64,000 nt of DNA from Streptomyces sp. PT12 (lineage in GTDB: Bacteria; Actinomycetota; Actinomycetes; Streptomycetales; Streptomycetaceae), in contig NZ_QEST01000149.1 in assembly GCF_003311645.1 (NCBI RefSeq), forward strand, positions 1 to 64,000. The letters are read 5' to 3'. Of the stretch, positions 51,177 to 60,067 are shown one piece after another; the first letter of the stretch is position 1; each line of letters begins with the position of its first letter. The notes beneath the pieces were generated by a model. It did not search any database. It saw only the letters and a program-made list of their open reading frames with translations, and was not told the DNA's origin. Made by a program: the position numbers and the translations under genes.

Positions 51177-52859
51177 ATGCGAGTTCTAGGTATCAACGCC
51201 CTGTTCCACGACCCCTCGGCGGCGCTCGTCGTCGACGGGCGGGTGCTGGCCGCCGCCGAGGAGGAGCGTTTCTCCCGGCGCAAGCACGGCAAGCGGCCCC
51301 TGCCGTTCTCCGCGTGGGAGCTGCCCGAGCGCTCGGCCGCCTGGTGTCTGGGGCAGGCCGGCCTGCGGCCCGAGGACCTGGACGCGGTCGTCTACTCGTT
51401 CGACCCGACGCTGGCCAGGCCCGCCGAGGCCATGGGCCTCGACGACCCGTGGGACGAGCTGCGGCTCACCTACGCCAGGGAGGCGCCGCGCTTTCTCGCG
51501 ACCGCCCTGCCGGGGCTCGACCCCGGCATCGTGCGCTTCGTGCCGCACCACATGGCGCACGCGGCGTCGTCCGCGTTCGCCGCGCCATCCGCCGACACGT
51601 CGTCCGTGCTCGTGCTCGACGGGCGCGGCGAGTCGGCCTCGCACCTGGCCGCGCGCCGGGTCGGCGACCACCTGGAGCCGCTGACGAGCCAGGCGCTTCC
51701 GCACTCGCTCGGCCTGGTCTACGAGGAGCTGACGGAGCACCTGGGCTTTCTGCGCTCGAGCGACGAGTACAAGGTGATGGCGCTCGCCTCCTACGGCACG
51801 CCGCGCTTCGCGCCCGAGCTGCGGCGCCATGTCTACCCGACGGGCGACGGGGGGTTCCACGCCATGGGCGTGCCATGGGCGGAGCTGACCCCGCCTCGGG
51901 ACGGCGAGAAGGCATGGACGCGGGACCACGCGGACCTGGCGGCCAGCGCGCAGACGGTGCTCGAGGAGACGCTGCTTGACCTGGTGCGCTGGCTGCACGG
52001 CCGCACCCACGACGAGACGCTGACGATGGCGGGCGGCGTCGCGCTCAACTGCGTGGCCAACGCCCGGATCGCCCGCGAGGGGCCGTTCTCCCGGGTGTGG
52101 GTGCAGCCCGCGGCCGGTGACGCGGGCACCGCGCTGGGCGGCGCGCTGCTGCACGCGGCGGTGGAGGACACGGCGCCCACGGTGCCGCCGCGCGGCGCCG
52201 ACCTGGGGCGCGGCTGGTCGGACGCGGAGATCGAGGCGTGGCTCAAGACGGCGGCCGTGCCGTTCGAACGCCCGCAGGACGTGGCGGTCGCGGTGGCCGA
52301 GGCGCTGTCGGAGAACGCCGTGGTGGCGTGGTTCCAGGGCAGGTCCGAGTTCGGGCCCCGCGCCCTTGGGCACCGTTCGCTGCTCGCGCACCCCGGCAAG
52401 TCGGGCAACCTGGAGCGGCTCAACGACATCAAGGGGCGCGAGCAGTTCAGGCCCGTGGCGCCGATGGTGCTCGCGGGGCGGGCCGCGGATGTGTTCGAGG
52501 GCCAACTCCCCAGCCCCTACATGCTGTTTGTGCACGATGTGCGGCCCGCGTGGCGCGAGCGGATCCCGGCCGTGGTGCACGTGGACGGCACGGCCCGCGT
52601 GCAGACGGTCGATCCGGCGAACGAGCCGCTGGTGGCGCGGATGCTGGCCCGCTTCGAGGAGCGCACGGGCCTGCCCGTGGTCGTCAACACCAGCCTGAAC
52701 ACCGCGGGCCGCCCCATGGTGGACGACCCGAGGGACGCACTGGAGTGCTTCGGCTCCGCGCCCGTGGACGTCCTGGCGATCGGCCCGTTCCTGGTGCGCA
52801 GGCGCGCGTTCTTCGCGAACGGCGGAGGCGGGGGCGCGAACGGCGGGGGCAGGTCGTGA
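51177..52859 (+). CDS. Carbamoyltransferase, NodU/CmcH/TobZ family
   Basis: This 560-residue protein has an N-terminal Kae1-like domain (GINALFHDPSAALVVDG, EEERFSRRKHGK, HHMAHAASS, AGGVALNCVANARI) and a C-terminal YrdC-like carbamoyltransferase region (EFGPRALGHRSLLAHP, REQFRPVAPMVL, VVNTSLN). These enzymes move a carbamoyl group from carbamoyl phosphate via carbamoyl-AMP to a hydroxyl on a sugar or antibiotic. The ATG at 51177 has GGAGGG upstream. The stop overlaps the GT2 start (GTGA). A carbamoylated sugar is therefore the likely product decoration. Confidence 0.94.
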   Translation: MRVLGINALFHDPSAALVVDGRVLAAAEEERFSRRKHGKRPLPFSAWELPERSAAWCLGQAGLRPEDLDAVVYSFDPTLARPAEAMGLDDPWDELRLTYAREAPRFLATALPGLDPGIVRFVPHHMAHAASSAFAAPSADTSSVLVLDGRGESASHLAARRVGDHLEPLTSQALPHSLGLVYEELTEHLGFLRSSDEYKVMALASYGTPRFAPELRRHVYPTGDGGFHAMGVPWAELTPPRDGEKAWTRDHADLAASAQTVLEETLLDLVRWLHGRTHDETLTMAGGVALNCVANARIAREGPFSRVWVQPAAGDAGTALGGALLHAAVEDTAPTVPPRGADLGRGWSDAEIEAWLKTAAVPFERPQDVAVAVAEALSENAVVAWFQGRSEFGPRALGHRSLLAHPGKSGNLERLNDIKGREQFRPVAPMVLAGRAADVFEGQLPSPYMLFVHDVRPAWRERIPAVVHVDGTARVQTVDPANEPLVARMLARFEERTGLPVVVNTSLNTAGRPMVDDPRDALECFGSAPVDVLAIGPFLVRRRAFFANGGGGGANGGGRS

Positions 52860-53992
52860 ACGAGGACGCGGGCGCCGTCGCATACGCCGTGGTGATCCCT
52901 ACGCTCGGGCGCCCCAGCCTGGGCCGGGTGCTGACGGCGCTCGCCGCGGGCGAGGGGCCGCGCCCCACGCGCATCGTGCTGGTGGACGACCGCCCGCCCG
53001 ACGACCCCAACCCCCTGCCGGTCGCGGTGCCCGCCACGCTGCGCGACCTGGTGGAGATCGTGCCGGGCAGGGGCGCGGGGCCCGCGGCCGCGAGGAACAC
53101 CGGCTGGCGGCGTTCGCCCGAGCCATGGATCGCGTTCCTCGACGACGACGTGGTGCCGGGGCCCGACTGGGCGGCGGCGCTCGCCGACGACCTGGCGGCC
53201 GCGGAGCCCGACATCGCGGGCGTGCAGGCCAGGATCGCCGTGCCGCTGCCGCTCGACCGGGCCCCCACGGACTGGGAGCGCTGCACCGCGGGGCTCGCCA
53301 CGGCGCGCTGGATCACCGCCGACATGGCCTACCGCAGGGCGGCCCTGGAATCGGTGGGCGGCTTCGACGAGCGCTTCCCGAGGGCGTTCAGGGAGGACGC
53401 CGACCTGGCGCTGCGCGTGCTGGCCAAGGGCTGGATCCTGGCCGTGGGCGAGCGGCGCACCCAACACCCCGTGCGCCCCGCGGACGCCTGGGTGTCGGTG
53501 CGGCAGCAGGCGGGCAACGCGGACGACGTGCTCATGCGGCGGCTGCACGGCCCCGACTGGTGGGCGCGCGCCGACGCGCCGCGGGGGCGGCTCGCGCGCC
53601 ATGCGGCGATCACCGCCGCTGGCCTGGGCGCGCTCGGCGCGGCGGTGGTGCGGCGGCGCGGGGCCGCGGCGGCGCTCGGCGCGCTGTGGCTCGTGGGCAC
53701 GGGGGAGTTCGCGGCGGCGCGCGTGCTGCCGGGGCCGCGCACCAGGGAAGAGGTGCGCCGGATGCTGGCCACCAGCGCCCTGATCCCGCCGATGGCCGTG
53801 GCCCACTGGCTGGTCGGGCACGTGCGGCACCGCTCGGTGGTGAGCGAGCGCGAGGCGGCGGCCGAGGCGCAGGCCCAGGCCGAGGCGGACGCGCGGGCGC
53901 GCGCGAGGTCCGACGGGCGGGCCAGCGATCGCGCCGAGGGATATACCCCGTTTCATTCTGCTATTTCGGGCAACTCAGACGCTTATGAGTAG
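52856..53992 (+). CDS. GT2-family glycosyltransferase
   Basis: This 378-residue protein has a GT-A fold: VVIPTLGRPSLGRVLTAL at the start, AARNTGWRRSPEPWIAFLDDDVVPGPDWAAAL with the metal-binding Asp cluster, and GGFDERFPRAFREDADLALRV with the acceptor-side acidic residues. Hydrophobic stretches near residues 245-290 may anchor it to the membrane. It transfers a sugar from a nucleotide donor. The last 17 codons are unusually A/T-rich (GYTPFHSAISGNSDAYE) and overlap the start of the phosphatase gene by eight bases. Confidence 0.9.
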   Translation: MNEDAGAVAYAVVIPTLGRPSLGRVLTALAAGEGPRPTRIVLVDDRPPDDPNPLPVAVPATLRDLVEIVPGRGAGPAAARNTGWRRSPEPWIAFLDDDVVPGPDWAAALADDLAAAEPDIAGVQARIAVPLPLDRAPTDWERCTAGLATARWITADMAYRRAALESVGGFDERFPRAFREDADLALRVLAKGWILAVGERRTQHPVRPADAWVSVRQQAGNADDVLMRRLHGPDWWARADAPRGRLARHAAITAAGLGALGAAVVRRRGAAAALGALWLVGTGEFAAARVLPGPRTREEVRRMLATSALIPPMAVAHWLVGHVRHRSVVSEREAAAEAQAQAEADARARARSDGRASDRAEGYTPFHSAISGNSDAYE

Positions 53993-54629
53993 CGCCTCGA
54001 TACCCACGAGCAGGAGGCCGCCCGCCGACTCTCCGCCCGGCGGGCCCTGGATGCTGCCGCCGTGGCCCGGCGGCCGCCCCGCGCGGCCGACCGGCAGGGG
54101 CCCCGACGCGGTGCTGTTCGACCGCGACGGCACGCTGATCGAGGATGTCCCCTACAACGCGGACCCCGAGCTGGTGCGCCCGCTGCCCGGCGCCAGGGAG
54201 GCGCTCGACCTGCTGCGCGCGCGGAACGTCGCGGTGGGCGTCGTCAGCAACCAGTCGGGCGCGGCCCGCGGCCGCTTCACCCGCTTCGGGGTCGAGGCCG
54301 TGCGGCGGCGCATGGAGGCGCTGCTCGGCCCGTTCGACGTCTGGGCGATCTGCCCGCACGCCGCCTGGCAGGGCTGCCGGTGCCGCAAGCCAGCGCCGGG
54401 GCTCGTCTACGCCGCCTGCGGGCGGCTCGGCGTATCGCCGCACCGCTCGGCCGTGATCGGCGACATCGGCACCGACATGGCCGCGGCCCGCGCCGCGGGC
54501 GCGCGCGGCGTGCTCGTGCCGACGCCCGTGACCCGGCGCGCCGAGATCGCCGCGGCGCGCGAGTGCGCCCCCGACCTGCTGAGCGCGGTACGCGCCGTGC
54601 TCGCCACGCCTGAGGGGCGCCCGTCATGA
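53985..54629 (+). CDS. gmhB: HAD-IIIA phosphatase, D,D-heptose 1,7-bisphosphate phosphatase-like (GmhB)
   Basis: This 214-residue HAD hydrolase has the nucleophile motif LFDRDGTLIED (residues about 44-54), motif II VVSNQSGAARG, and a zinc-binding loop CPHAAWQGCRCRKPAPGL like that of GmhB and histidinol phosphatases. In heptose biosynthesis it removes the C7 phosphate of D-glycero-beta-D-manno-heptose 1,7-bisphosphate. The 35-residue Pro-rich N-terminal tail is extra. Gene order with gmhA and hldE supports the assignment. Confidence 0.88.
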   Translation: MSSASIPTSRRPPADSPPGGPWMLPPWPGGRPARPTGRGPDAVLFDRDGTLIEDVPYNADPELVRPLPGAREALDLLRARNVAVGVVSNQSGAARGRFTRFGVEAVRRRMEALLGPFDVWAICPHAAWQGCRCRKPAPGLVYAACGRLGVSPHRSAVIGDIGTDMAAARAAGARGVLVPTPVTRRAEIAAARECAPDLLSAVRAVLATPEGRPS

Positions 54630-55750
54630 ACCACACGCCCCCGAATCCGCCCCCGCCACCGCCCCCGGCCCCGGCCCCGGCCCCGGCCCGGGTCAACGCG
54701 CCCCGCACGCTGGTCGTGCGGCTCGACAGCGCGGGCGACGTGCTGCTCGCGGGGCCCGCGATCCGCGCGGTCGCGGCGGGCTCCGCGGCGACGACGCTGC
54801 TGTGCGGCCCGCGCGGCGACGCGGCGGGGCGGCTGCTGCCCGGGGTCGACGACCTGGTCACGCACGACGCGCCCTGGGTCAGCCTCTCCCCGCCGCCCGT
54901 CGAGCGGGAGGCGGTGGACGCGCTCGTGGAGCGGCTGGCCGCGGGCAGGTTCGACCGGGCGCTGATTTTGGCGTCGTTCCACCAGAGCCCGCTGCCCACC
55001 GCGCTGCTGCTCAAGATGGCGGGCGTGCCATGGGTCGGCGCGGACAGCGAGTACTACCCAGGCTCGCTGCTCGACCTGCGCCACCGGCGCGCGCCCTACC
55101 GGCACGAGGCCGCGGCCGCCCTGGAGCTGGCCGAGGCGGCGGGCTTCGCCCTGCCGCCCGGCGACGACGGCGCGCTCGCGATCACCGGGCACCCCGACAC
55201 CACCGCGCTCACGGGCGACGAGCCCTATGTCGTGGTCCACCCGGGCGCGGCCGTGCCCGCCCGCACCTGGTCGCCGCAGCGCGCCGCGCGGGCCGTCGAG
55301 GCGCTGGCCGACGCGGGCCACCGCGTCGTGGTCACCGGCAGCCAGGGCGAGGAGGCGCTGACCCGGCGCGTCGCGGGGAGGCACGCGAGGGACCTGGGCG
55401 GGCGCACCGGGCTGCCCGAGCTGGCCGGAGTGCTGGCCCGCGCCCGGGTGGTCGTGGCGGGCAACACGGGTCCCGCCCACCTGGCGGCGGCCGTGCGCAC
55501 CCCGATCGTCAGCCTGTTCTCGCCGGTGGTCAGCGCCGACCGGTGGCTCCCCTACCGCGTGCCGCACCTGCGCCTCGGCAGGCAGGACACGGCGTGCGCG
55601 GGCACCAGGGCGCGGCTGTGCCCCGTGGCGGGCCACCCGTGCCTCGACTCGATCACCGACGACGAGGTCGTCAGCGCGGTCGAGGCCCTGACGGTCACGC
55701 GGCCCCGGGCGCGCACGGCACGGTCCGCCGAGCGGAGGGCGGCAGCATGA
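54626..55750 (+). CDS. GT9-family glycosyltransferase (heptosyltransferase-like), copy 1
   Basis: This 374-residue protein is of the ADP-heptose:LPS heptosyltransferase family. It has VVRLDSAGDVLLAGPAIRAV at the N terminus, VVVHPGAAVPARTWSP at the donor-binding half and VVAGNTGPAHLAAAVRTPIVSLFSP near the C terminus. It probably transfers heptose from ADP-heptose to a carrier or growing glycan. The N terminus is a polyproline/alanine tract (residues 5-22). The ATGA overlap with the phosphatase gene indicates coupled translation. Confidence 0.92.
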   Translation: MNHTPPNPPPPPPPAPAPAPARVNAPRTLVVRLDSAGDVLLAGPAIRAVAAGSAATTLLCGPRGDAAGRLLPGVDDLVTHDAPWVSLSPPPVEREAVDALVERLAAGRFDRALILASFHQSPLPTALLLKMAGVPWVGADSEYYPGSLLDLRHRRAPYRHEAAAALELAEAAGFALPPGDDGALAITGHPDTTALTGDEPYVVVHPGAAVPARTWSPQRAARAVEALADAGHRVVVTGSQGEEALTRRVAGRHARDLGGRTGLPELAGVLARARVVVAGNTGPAHLAAAVRTPIVSLFSPVVSADRWLPYRVPHLRLGRQDTACAGTRARLCPVAGHPCLDSITDDEVVSAVEALTVTRPRARTARSAERRAAA

Positions 55751-56712
55751 ACATCCTGATCTGGCACGTCCACGGCTCCTGGACCACGGCGTTCGTCCAG
55801 GGCAGCCACTCCTACCTGGTGCCGGTGCTCCCCGACCGGGGCCCCGACGGGCTCGGCAGGGCGCGGACCTACCACTGGCCCTCGTCCGTCACCGAGCTGA
55901 CGCCCGACGAGCTGCGCGACGCGCCCGTCGACCTGGTGATCCTCCAGCGCCCGCACGAGGAGGAGCTGGCGGCGCGGTGGCTCGGCGGGCGGCGCCCAGG
56001 GCGCGACGTGCCCGCCGTCTACCTGGAGCACAACGCCCCCGTCGGGGATGTCCCCGACACCCGGCACCCGTGCGCCGACCGCGACGACCTGCTGCTCGTC
56101 CATGTCACCCACTTCAACCGGCTGTTCTGGGACAGCGGCACCACCGCCACCGCCGTCGTCGAGCACGGCGTGGTGGATCCGGGCCACCGCTGGACCGGCG
56201 CGCTGGAACGCGCCGCCGTCGTCGTCAACGAGCCCGTGCGCCGCGGCCGCACCACCGGCACCGACCTGCTGCCGCTGCTCGCCGAGTCGGCGCCGCTCGA
56301 CGTCTTCGGCATGCGCACCGACGGCCTGGCCGGGCGGCTGCGCGTGCCGTGGGACCGCTGCCGCAGCTACGAGCTGGCGCAGGCGCGCCTGCACGACGAG
56401 CTGGCCAGGCGGCGCCTCTATCTGCACCCGGTGCGCTGGACCTCGCTCGGCCTCTCGCTGATCGAGGCGATGCACCTGGGCATGCCCATCGTCGCCCTGT
56501 CCACCACCGAGGTCGCCGACGCGGTCCCCGAGGAGGCCGGGGTGCTCTCCACCCGCCCCGAGGTGCTGGCGCGGGCCGCCGCCCGCTATCTGCGCGACCG
56601 CGACGCGGCGGCCGAGGCGGGCCGCGCCGCGCGCCACGCGGCGCTCGAGCGCTACGGCCTGAAGAGGTTCATCGACGACTGGGACCTGCTGATGGAGGAG
56701 GTGATCCGCTGA
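55747..56712 (+). CDS. GT-B-type glycosyltransferase
   Basis: This 321-residue protein begins MNILIWHVHGSWTTAFVQG. It has VDLVILQRPHEEEL, YLEHNAPVGDVPDTRHP, and a C-terminal SLGLSLIEAMHLGMPIVALSTTEV resembling the donor site of GT4-like enzymes. The family is common in actinomycete glycan clusters, but the acceptor is unknown. It overlaps GT9 by four bases upstream and the GT4 gene by one base downstream. Confidence 0.85.
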   Translation: MNILIWHVHGSWTTAFVQGSHSYLVPVLPDRGPDGLGRARTYHWPSSVTELTPDELRDAPVDLVILQRPHEEELAARWLGGRRPGRDVPAVYLEHNAPVGDVPDTRHPCADRDDLLLVHVTHFNRLFWDSGTTATAVVEHGVVDPGHRWTGALERAAVVVNEPVRRGRTTGTDLLPLLAESAPLDVFGMRTDGLAGRLRVPWDRCRSYELAQARLHDELARRRLYLHPVRWTSLGLSLIEAMHLGMPIVALSTTEVADAVPEEAGVLSTRPEVLARAAARYLRDRDAAAEAGRAARHAALERYGLKRFIDDWDLLMEEVIR

Positions 56713-57968
56713 TGAGGCGCCCCACGAGGCAGGGGGAACGCGGCGGGCGCGACGGGCTGCGCATCGCCCTCGTCTCCGAGCACGCGAGCCCGCTCGCCGC
56801 CCTGGGCGGCGAGGACGCGGGCGGCCAGAACGTGCACGTGGCACAGCTGGCGGCCGAGCTCGCCGACCGCGGCAACGCCGTGACGGTCTACACCCGCCGC
56901 GACGACCCGGCCCTGCCCGCCGTGGCGCGGCTGCGGGACGGCGTGGCGGTCCGCCATGTCGCCGCGGGCCCGGCCAGGGCCGTGCCAAAGGACCGGCTGC
57001 TGCCGTTCATGCCGGAGTTCGGCACGGTGCTCCAGCGGGAGTGGGCGGCGGACCCGCCCGATGTCGTGCACTCGCACTTCTGGATGTCGGGGGTCGCCAC
57101 GCTCCAGGCCGCCAGGCGCCTGTCGCTGCCGTTCGCGCACACGTTCCACGCGCTCGGCACGGTGAAACGCCGCCACCAGGGCAGCGCCGACACCAGCCCG
57201 GCCGACCGGATCACCTGGGAGCGCTACATCGGCCTGAGCTGCGACAGGACCGTGGCCACCTGCCGCGACGAGGTCGAGGAGCTGACCGCGCTCGGGCTGC
57301 CCGCCGACCGGATTAGCGTGGTGCCTTGCGGCGTTGACCCCACCCGTTTCACCCCCGTTGGACCGGCCGAGCCACGCGGCGAACTCCCCTACCGGCTCCT
57401 TCAGTTGGGGCGACTGGTGCGGCGCAAGGGCGCCGAGGTTTCGCTGGCGGCGCTGGCCAAGATCCCCGACGCCGAGCTGGTGATCGCGGGCGGCCCGCGC
57501 GCCGGGCGCCTTGAGAACGACCCCGAGGTGCGGCGGCTGCGCGAGGCGGCCGACGCACTCGGCGTGGCCGACCGGGTCCGCTTCACGGGCGGCCTCGCGC
57601 GCGCCGATGTGCCGGTGCTGCTGCGCGGCTCCGACCTGGTGCTGTGCCCCGCGGACTACGAGCCGTTCGGCATCGTGCCGCTCGAGGCCATGGCGTGCGG
57701 CGTGCCCGTGGTGGCGAGCGCCGTCGGCGGGCAGCGCGACACCGTCGCCGACCCGGCCACCGGGCGCCTCGTGCCACCGGGCGACCCGGCCGCGCTCGCG
57801 GACGCGGTCACCGCCCTGCTGGCCTCGCCCGAGGAGCGCGCCGCCAGGGGCGCGGCGGGGCGGCGGCGGGTGCTGACCCGTTACTGCTGGGCGGCCGTGG
57901 CCGCGGGCACCGAGGCGGTCTACCGCGAGATCAGCAGCCGCAGCCCGGCGCCGGTCAGCGGCGCCTGA
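56712..57968 (+). CDS. GT4-family glycosyltransferase
   Basis: This 418-residue retaining GT-B enzyme has GGEDAGGQNVHVAQLAAELADRG at the N terminus (like sucrose-phosphate synthase/MshA-type enzymes) and VHSHFWMSGVATL. The C-terminal donor site motif is DYEPFGIVPLEAMACGVPVVASAVGG with the E-x7-E pair. It transfers a hexose or similar sugar. ATG overlaps the preceding stop (TGATG). A 45-base gap with a GGAGGA site separates it from gmhA. Confidence 0.93.
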   Translation: MRRPTRQGERGGRDGLRIALVSEHASPLAALGGEDAGGQNVHVAQLAAELADRGNAVTVYTRRDDPALPAVARLRDGVAVRHVAAGPARAVPKDRLLPFMPEFGTVLQREWAADPPDVVHSHFWMSGVATLQAARRLSLPFAHTFHALGTVKRRHQGSADTSPADRITWERYIGLSCDRTVATCRDEVEELTALGLPADRISVVPCGVDPTRFTPVGPAEPRGELPYRLLQLGRLVRRKGAEVSLAALAKIPDAELVIAGGPRAGRLENDPEVRRLREAADALGVADRVRFTGGLARADVPVLLRGSDLVLCPADYEPFGIVPLEAMACGVPVVASAVGGQRDTVADPATGRLVPPGDPAALADAVTALLASPEERAARGAAGRRRVLTRYCWAAVAAGTEAVYREISSRSPAPVSGA

Positions 57969-58013
57969 GGTCCCACTCCCGTTCCGCTCAGCCCCCTCCA
58001 GGAGGACCCGCCC

Positions 58014-58658
58014 ATGGACGCACCGCGTACCGACGCATCGCACGCCGCACGCGAGCACTGCACGGCGCTCACGGCGGCGCTGCGCCGCTACGAGGCCGAA
58101 GGTCTCGACGAGACCGTCGCCTGGGGCCGTCACCTGGCGGACGTCCTGCCGCGCGGCGGGCGCCTGCTCGCGGCGGGCAACGGCGGCAGCGCGGCACAGG
58201 CGCAGCACCTGACGGCCGAGCTCGTGGGGCGTTACGCGGCCGACCGCCGCCCGTTCTCCGCGATCGCGCTGCACGCCGAGACGTCGAGCGTCACCGCGAT
58301 CGGCAACGACTACGGCTTCGACGAGGTCTATGCGCGCCAGGTCGCCGCGCACGGCAGGCCGGGCGACGTGCTGGTGCTCATGTCCACGTCGGGCCGCAGC
58401 GACAACCTCCTGGGCGCTGTCACCGCGGCCCGCGCCGCGGGGCTGCGGGTGTGGGCGATGACAGGGCCCGCGCCCAACCCGCTGGCCGCGCGCGCCGACG
58501 CGGCCGTCAGCGTGGACGCGCCCACGGCGGCCACCGTGCAGGAGGCCCACCTGCTCGCGCTCCACGTGCTGTGCGAGGCGTTCGACGCGGCGCTCGCCGG
58601 GCCCGCCGCGATCGAGACGCCGGTGCCAGCGGCGCTGACCAGGGGGGAGGCGACATGA
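58014..58658 (+). CDS. gmhA: Phosphoheptose isomerase (SIS domain)
   Basis: This 214-residue SIS-domain protein has LLAAGNGGSAAQAQHLTAELVGRY, AETSSVTAIGNDYGFDEVYARQV, MSTSGRSDNLL and a C-terminal helix VQEAHLLALHVLCE. These follow GmhA, which converts sedoheptulose 7-phosphate to D-glycero-D-manno-heptose 7-phosphate. AGGAGG precedes the ATG. Its stop overlaps hldE. This is the first committed step of the ADP-heptose route. Confidence 0.93.
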   Translation: MDAPRTDASHAAREHCTALTAALRRYEAEGLDETVAWGRHLADVLPRGGRLLAAGNGGSAAQAQHLTAELVGRYAADRRPFSAIALHAETSSVTAIGNDYGFDEVYARQVAAHGRPGDVLVLMSTSGRSDNLLGAVTAARAAGLRVWAMTGPAPNPLAARADAAVSVDAPTAATVQEAHLLALHVLCEAFDAALAGPAAIETPVPAALTRGEAT

Positions 58659-60067
58659 CGCACGGAGGCATGGGCGTCAGGGGCAGACCGCTCGTCGTCG
58701 TCGGCGACGTGCTGCTCGACGAGGACGTGGAGGGCGAGGCCACGCGGCTGGCACCCGACGCGCCGGTCCCGGTCGTCGAGGTGGCGGGGCGGCGCTCGCG
58801 CCCCGGCGGCGCCGGGGTGGCCGCCGCGCTGGCCGCGCGGGACGGGCGCGAGGTCGTGCTGGTCGCCGCGCTCGGCGGCGACCCGGCGAGCGAAGCGGTG
58901 CGGTCCATGCTGCCGCAGGGCGTGCGCCTGGCCGAGCTGCCGCTCGACGGAACGCTCCCGGTCAAGTCCCGTGTGCTGGCCGGGGGTCGGCCCGTGGTGC
59001 GGATGGACAGGGGCGGCGGCACCCCTGGCCCCGCAGGGCCGCTGGTGCGGCGCGCGCTCGCCGAGGCGGGCGCGGTCCTGGTGGCGGACTACGGACAGGG
59101 CACGGTCGCCGCCGTGCGCGGGGCGCTCGCCGAGGCGGCCCGGCGCGTTCCGGTGGTGTGGGACCCGCATCCGCGCGGGCGCGCGCCGGTGCCGTCGACG
59201 CGCCTGGTCACGCCCAACGAGCGCGAGGCCAGGCTGTTCTGCGGCGCCGAAGGCGGCGAGGAGGACACGCTCAGGGCGCACAGCAGGCGCGGCGCGCTGC
59301 TCGCCGAGCGCTGGGGCGCGGCCGCGGTCGCGGTGACTTTGGGCTGCCGGGGCGCGGTGCTGGCCCGCGCCCACTGCGACGACCCGCTCTACGTCCCCCT
59401 CGCCAAGGAGCATGACGGCGACCCGTGCGGCGCGGGCGACTGCTTCGCGGCGACGGCCGCGTGCGTCCTGGCCGACGGCGGGCTGCCGCCCGAGGCGGTG
59501 GGCCTGGCCACCGAGGCGGCGGCCACGTTCGTCGGCGGGGGCGGCATGGCGTCGCTCGGTACCGGCCGGGGGCCGGGCGTGGGCGGCGAGCCCGCCGCGC
59601 CGCGGGCGGGCGGCGACCCGTTCGCGCTGGTGGAGGCGGTGCGCGCCGGGGGCGGCACGGTCGTGGCCGCGGGTGGCTGCTTCGATCTGCTGCACGCGGG
59701 GCACGTGCAGTTCCTCCAGGACGCGCGCCGCACGGGCGACTGCCTGATCGTGTGCGTCAACTCCGACGCGTCCGTGCGGCGGTTGAAGGGCCCCGGGCGC
59801 CCGTTCAACCCGGCGGCCGACCGCGTCAGGGTGCTCGCGGGCCTCGGCTGCGTGGACGCGGTCGCGGCGTTCGACGAGGACACCCCCGAGGCGCTGCTGC
59901 GGCGGCTGCGGCCCGACGTGTGGGTCAAGGGCGGCGACTACAGCGTGCGCGACCTGCCCGAGGCGGAGGCGCTGCGCGAGTGGGGCGGGCAGACGCTCGT
60001 CCTGCCCTATCTGGACGGCCGGTCCACGACGGAGCTGGCGCGGCGCGCAGCGTTCACGGCGCCATGA
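58655..60067 (+). CDS. hldE: Bifunctional heptose-7-phosphate kinase / heptose-1-phosphate adenylyltransferase
   Basis: This 470-residue fusion has an N-terminal PfkB-type kinase (VVVGDVLLDEDVEGEATRL, NEREARLFCG, catalytic DPCGAGDCFAA near residue 260) and a C-terminal nucleotidyltransferase (GGCFDLLHAGHVQFLQDAR, then VWVKGGDYS). HldE phosphorylates C1 of heptose 7-phosphate and, after GmhB acts, adenylates it to ADP-D-glycero-beta-D-manno-heptose. Both halves look intact. No HldD-type 6-epimerase is in the window, so the D,D form is expected. Confidence 0.94.
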   Translation: MTHGGMGVRGRPLVVVGDVLLDEDVEGEATRLAPDAPVPVVEVAGRRSRPGGAGVAAALAARDGREVVLVAALGGDPASEAVRSMLPQGVRLAELPLDGTLPVKSRVLAGGRPVVRMDRGGGTPGPAGPLVRRALAEAGAVLVADYGQGTVAAVRGALAEAARRVPVVWDPHPRGRAPVPSTRLVTPNEREARLFCGAEGGEEDTLRAHSRRGALLAERWGAAAVAVTLGCRGAVLARAHCDDPLYVPLAKEHDGDPCGAGDCFAATAACVLADGGLPPEAVGLATEAAATFVGGGGMASLGTGRGPGVGGEPAAPRAGGDPFALVEAVRAGGGTVVAAGGCFDLLHAGHVQFLQDARRTGDCLIVCVNSDASVRRLKGPGRPFNPAADRVRVLAGLGCVDAVAAFDEDTPEALLRRLRPDVWVKGGDYSVRDLPEAEALREWGGQTLVLPYLDGRSTTELARRAAFTAP

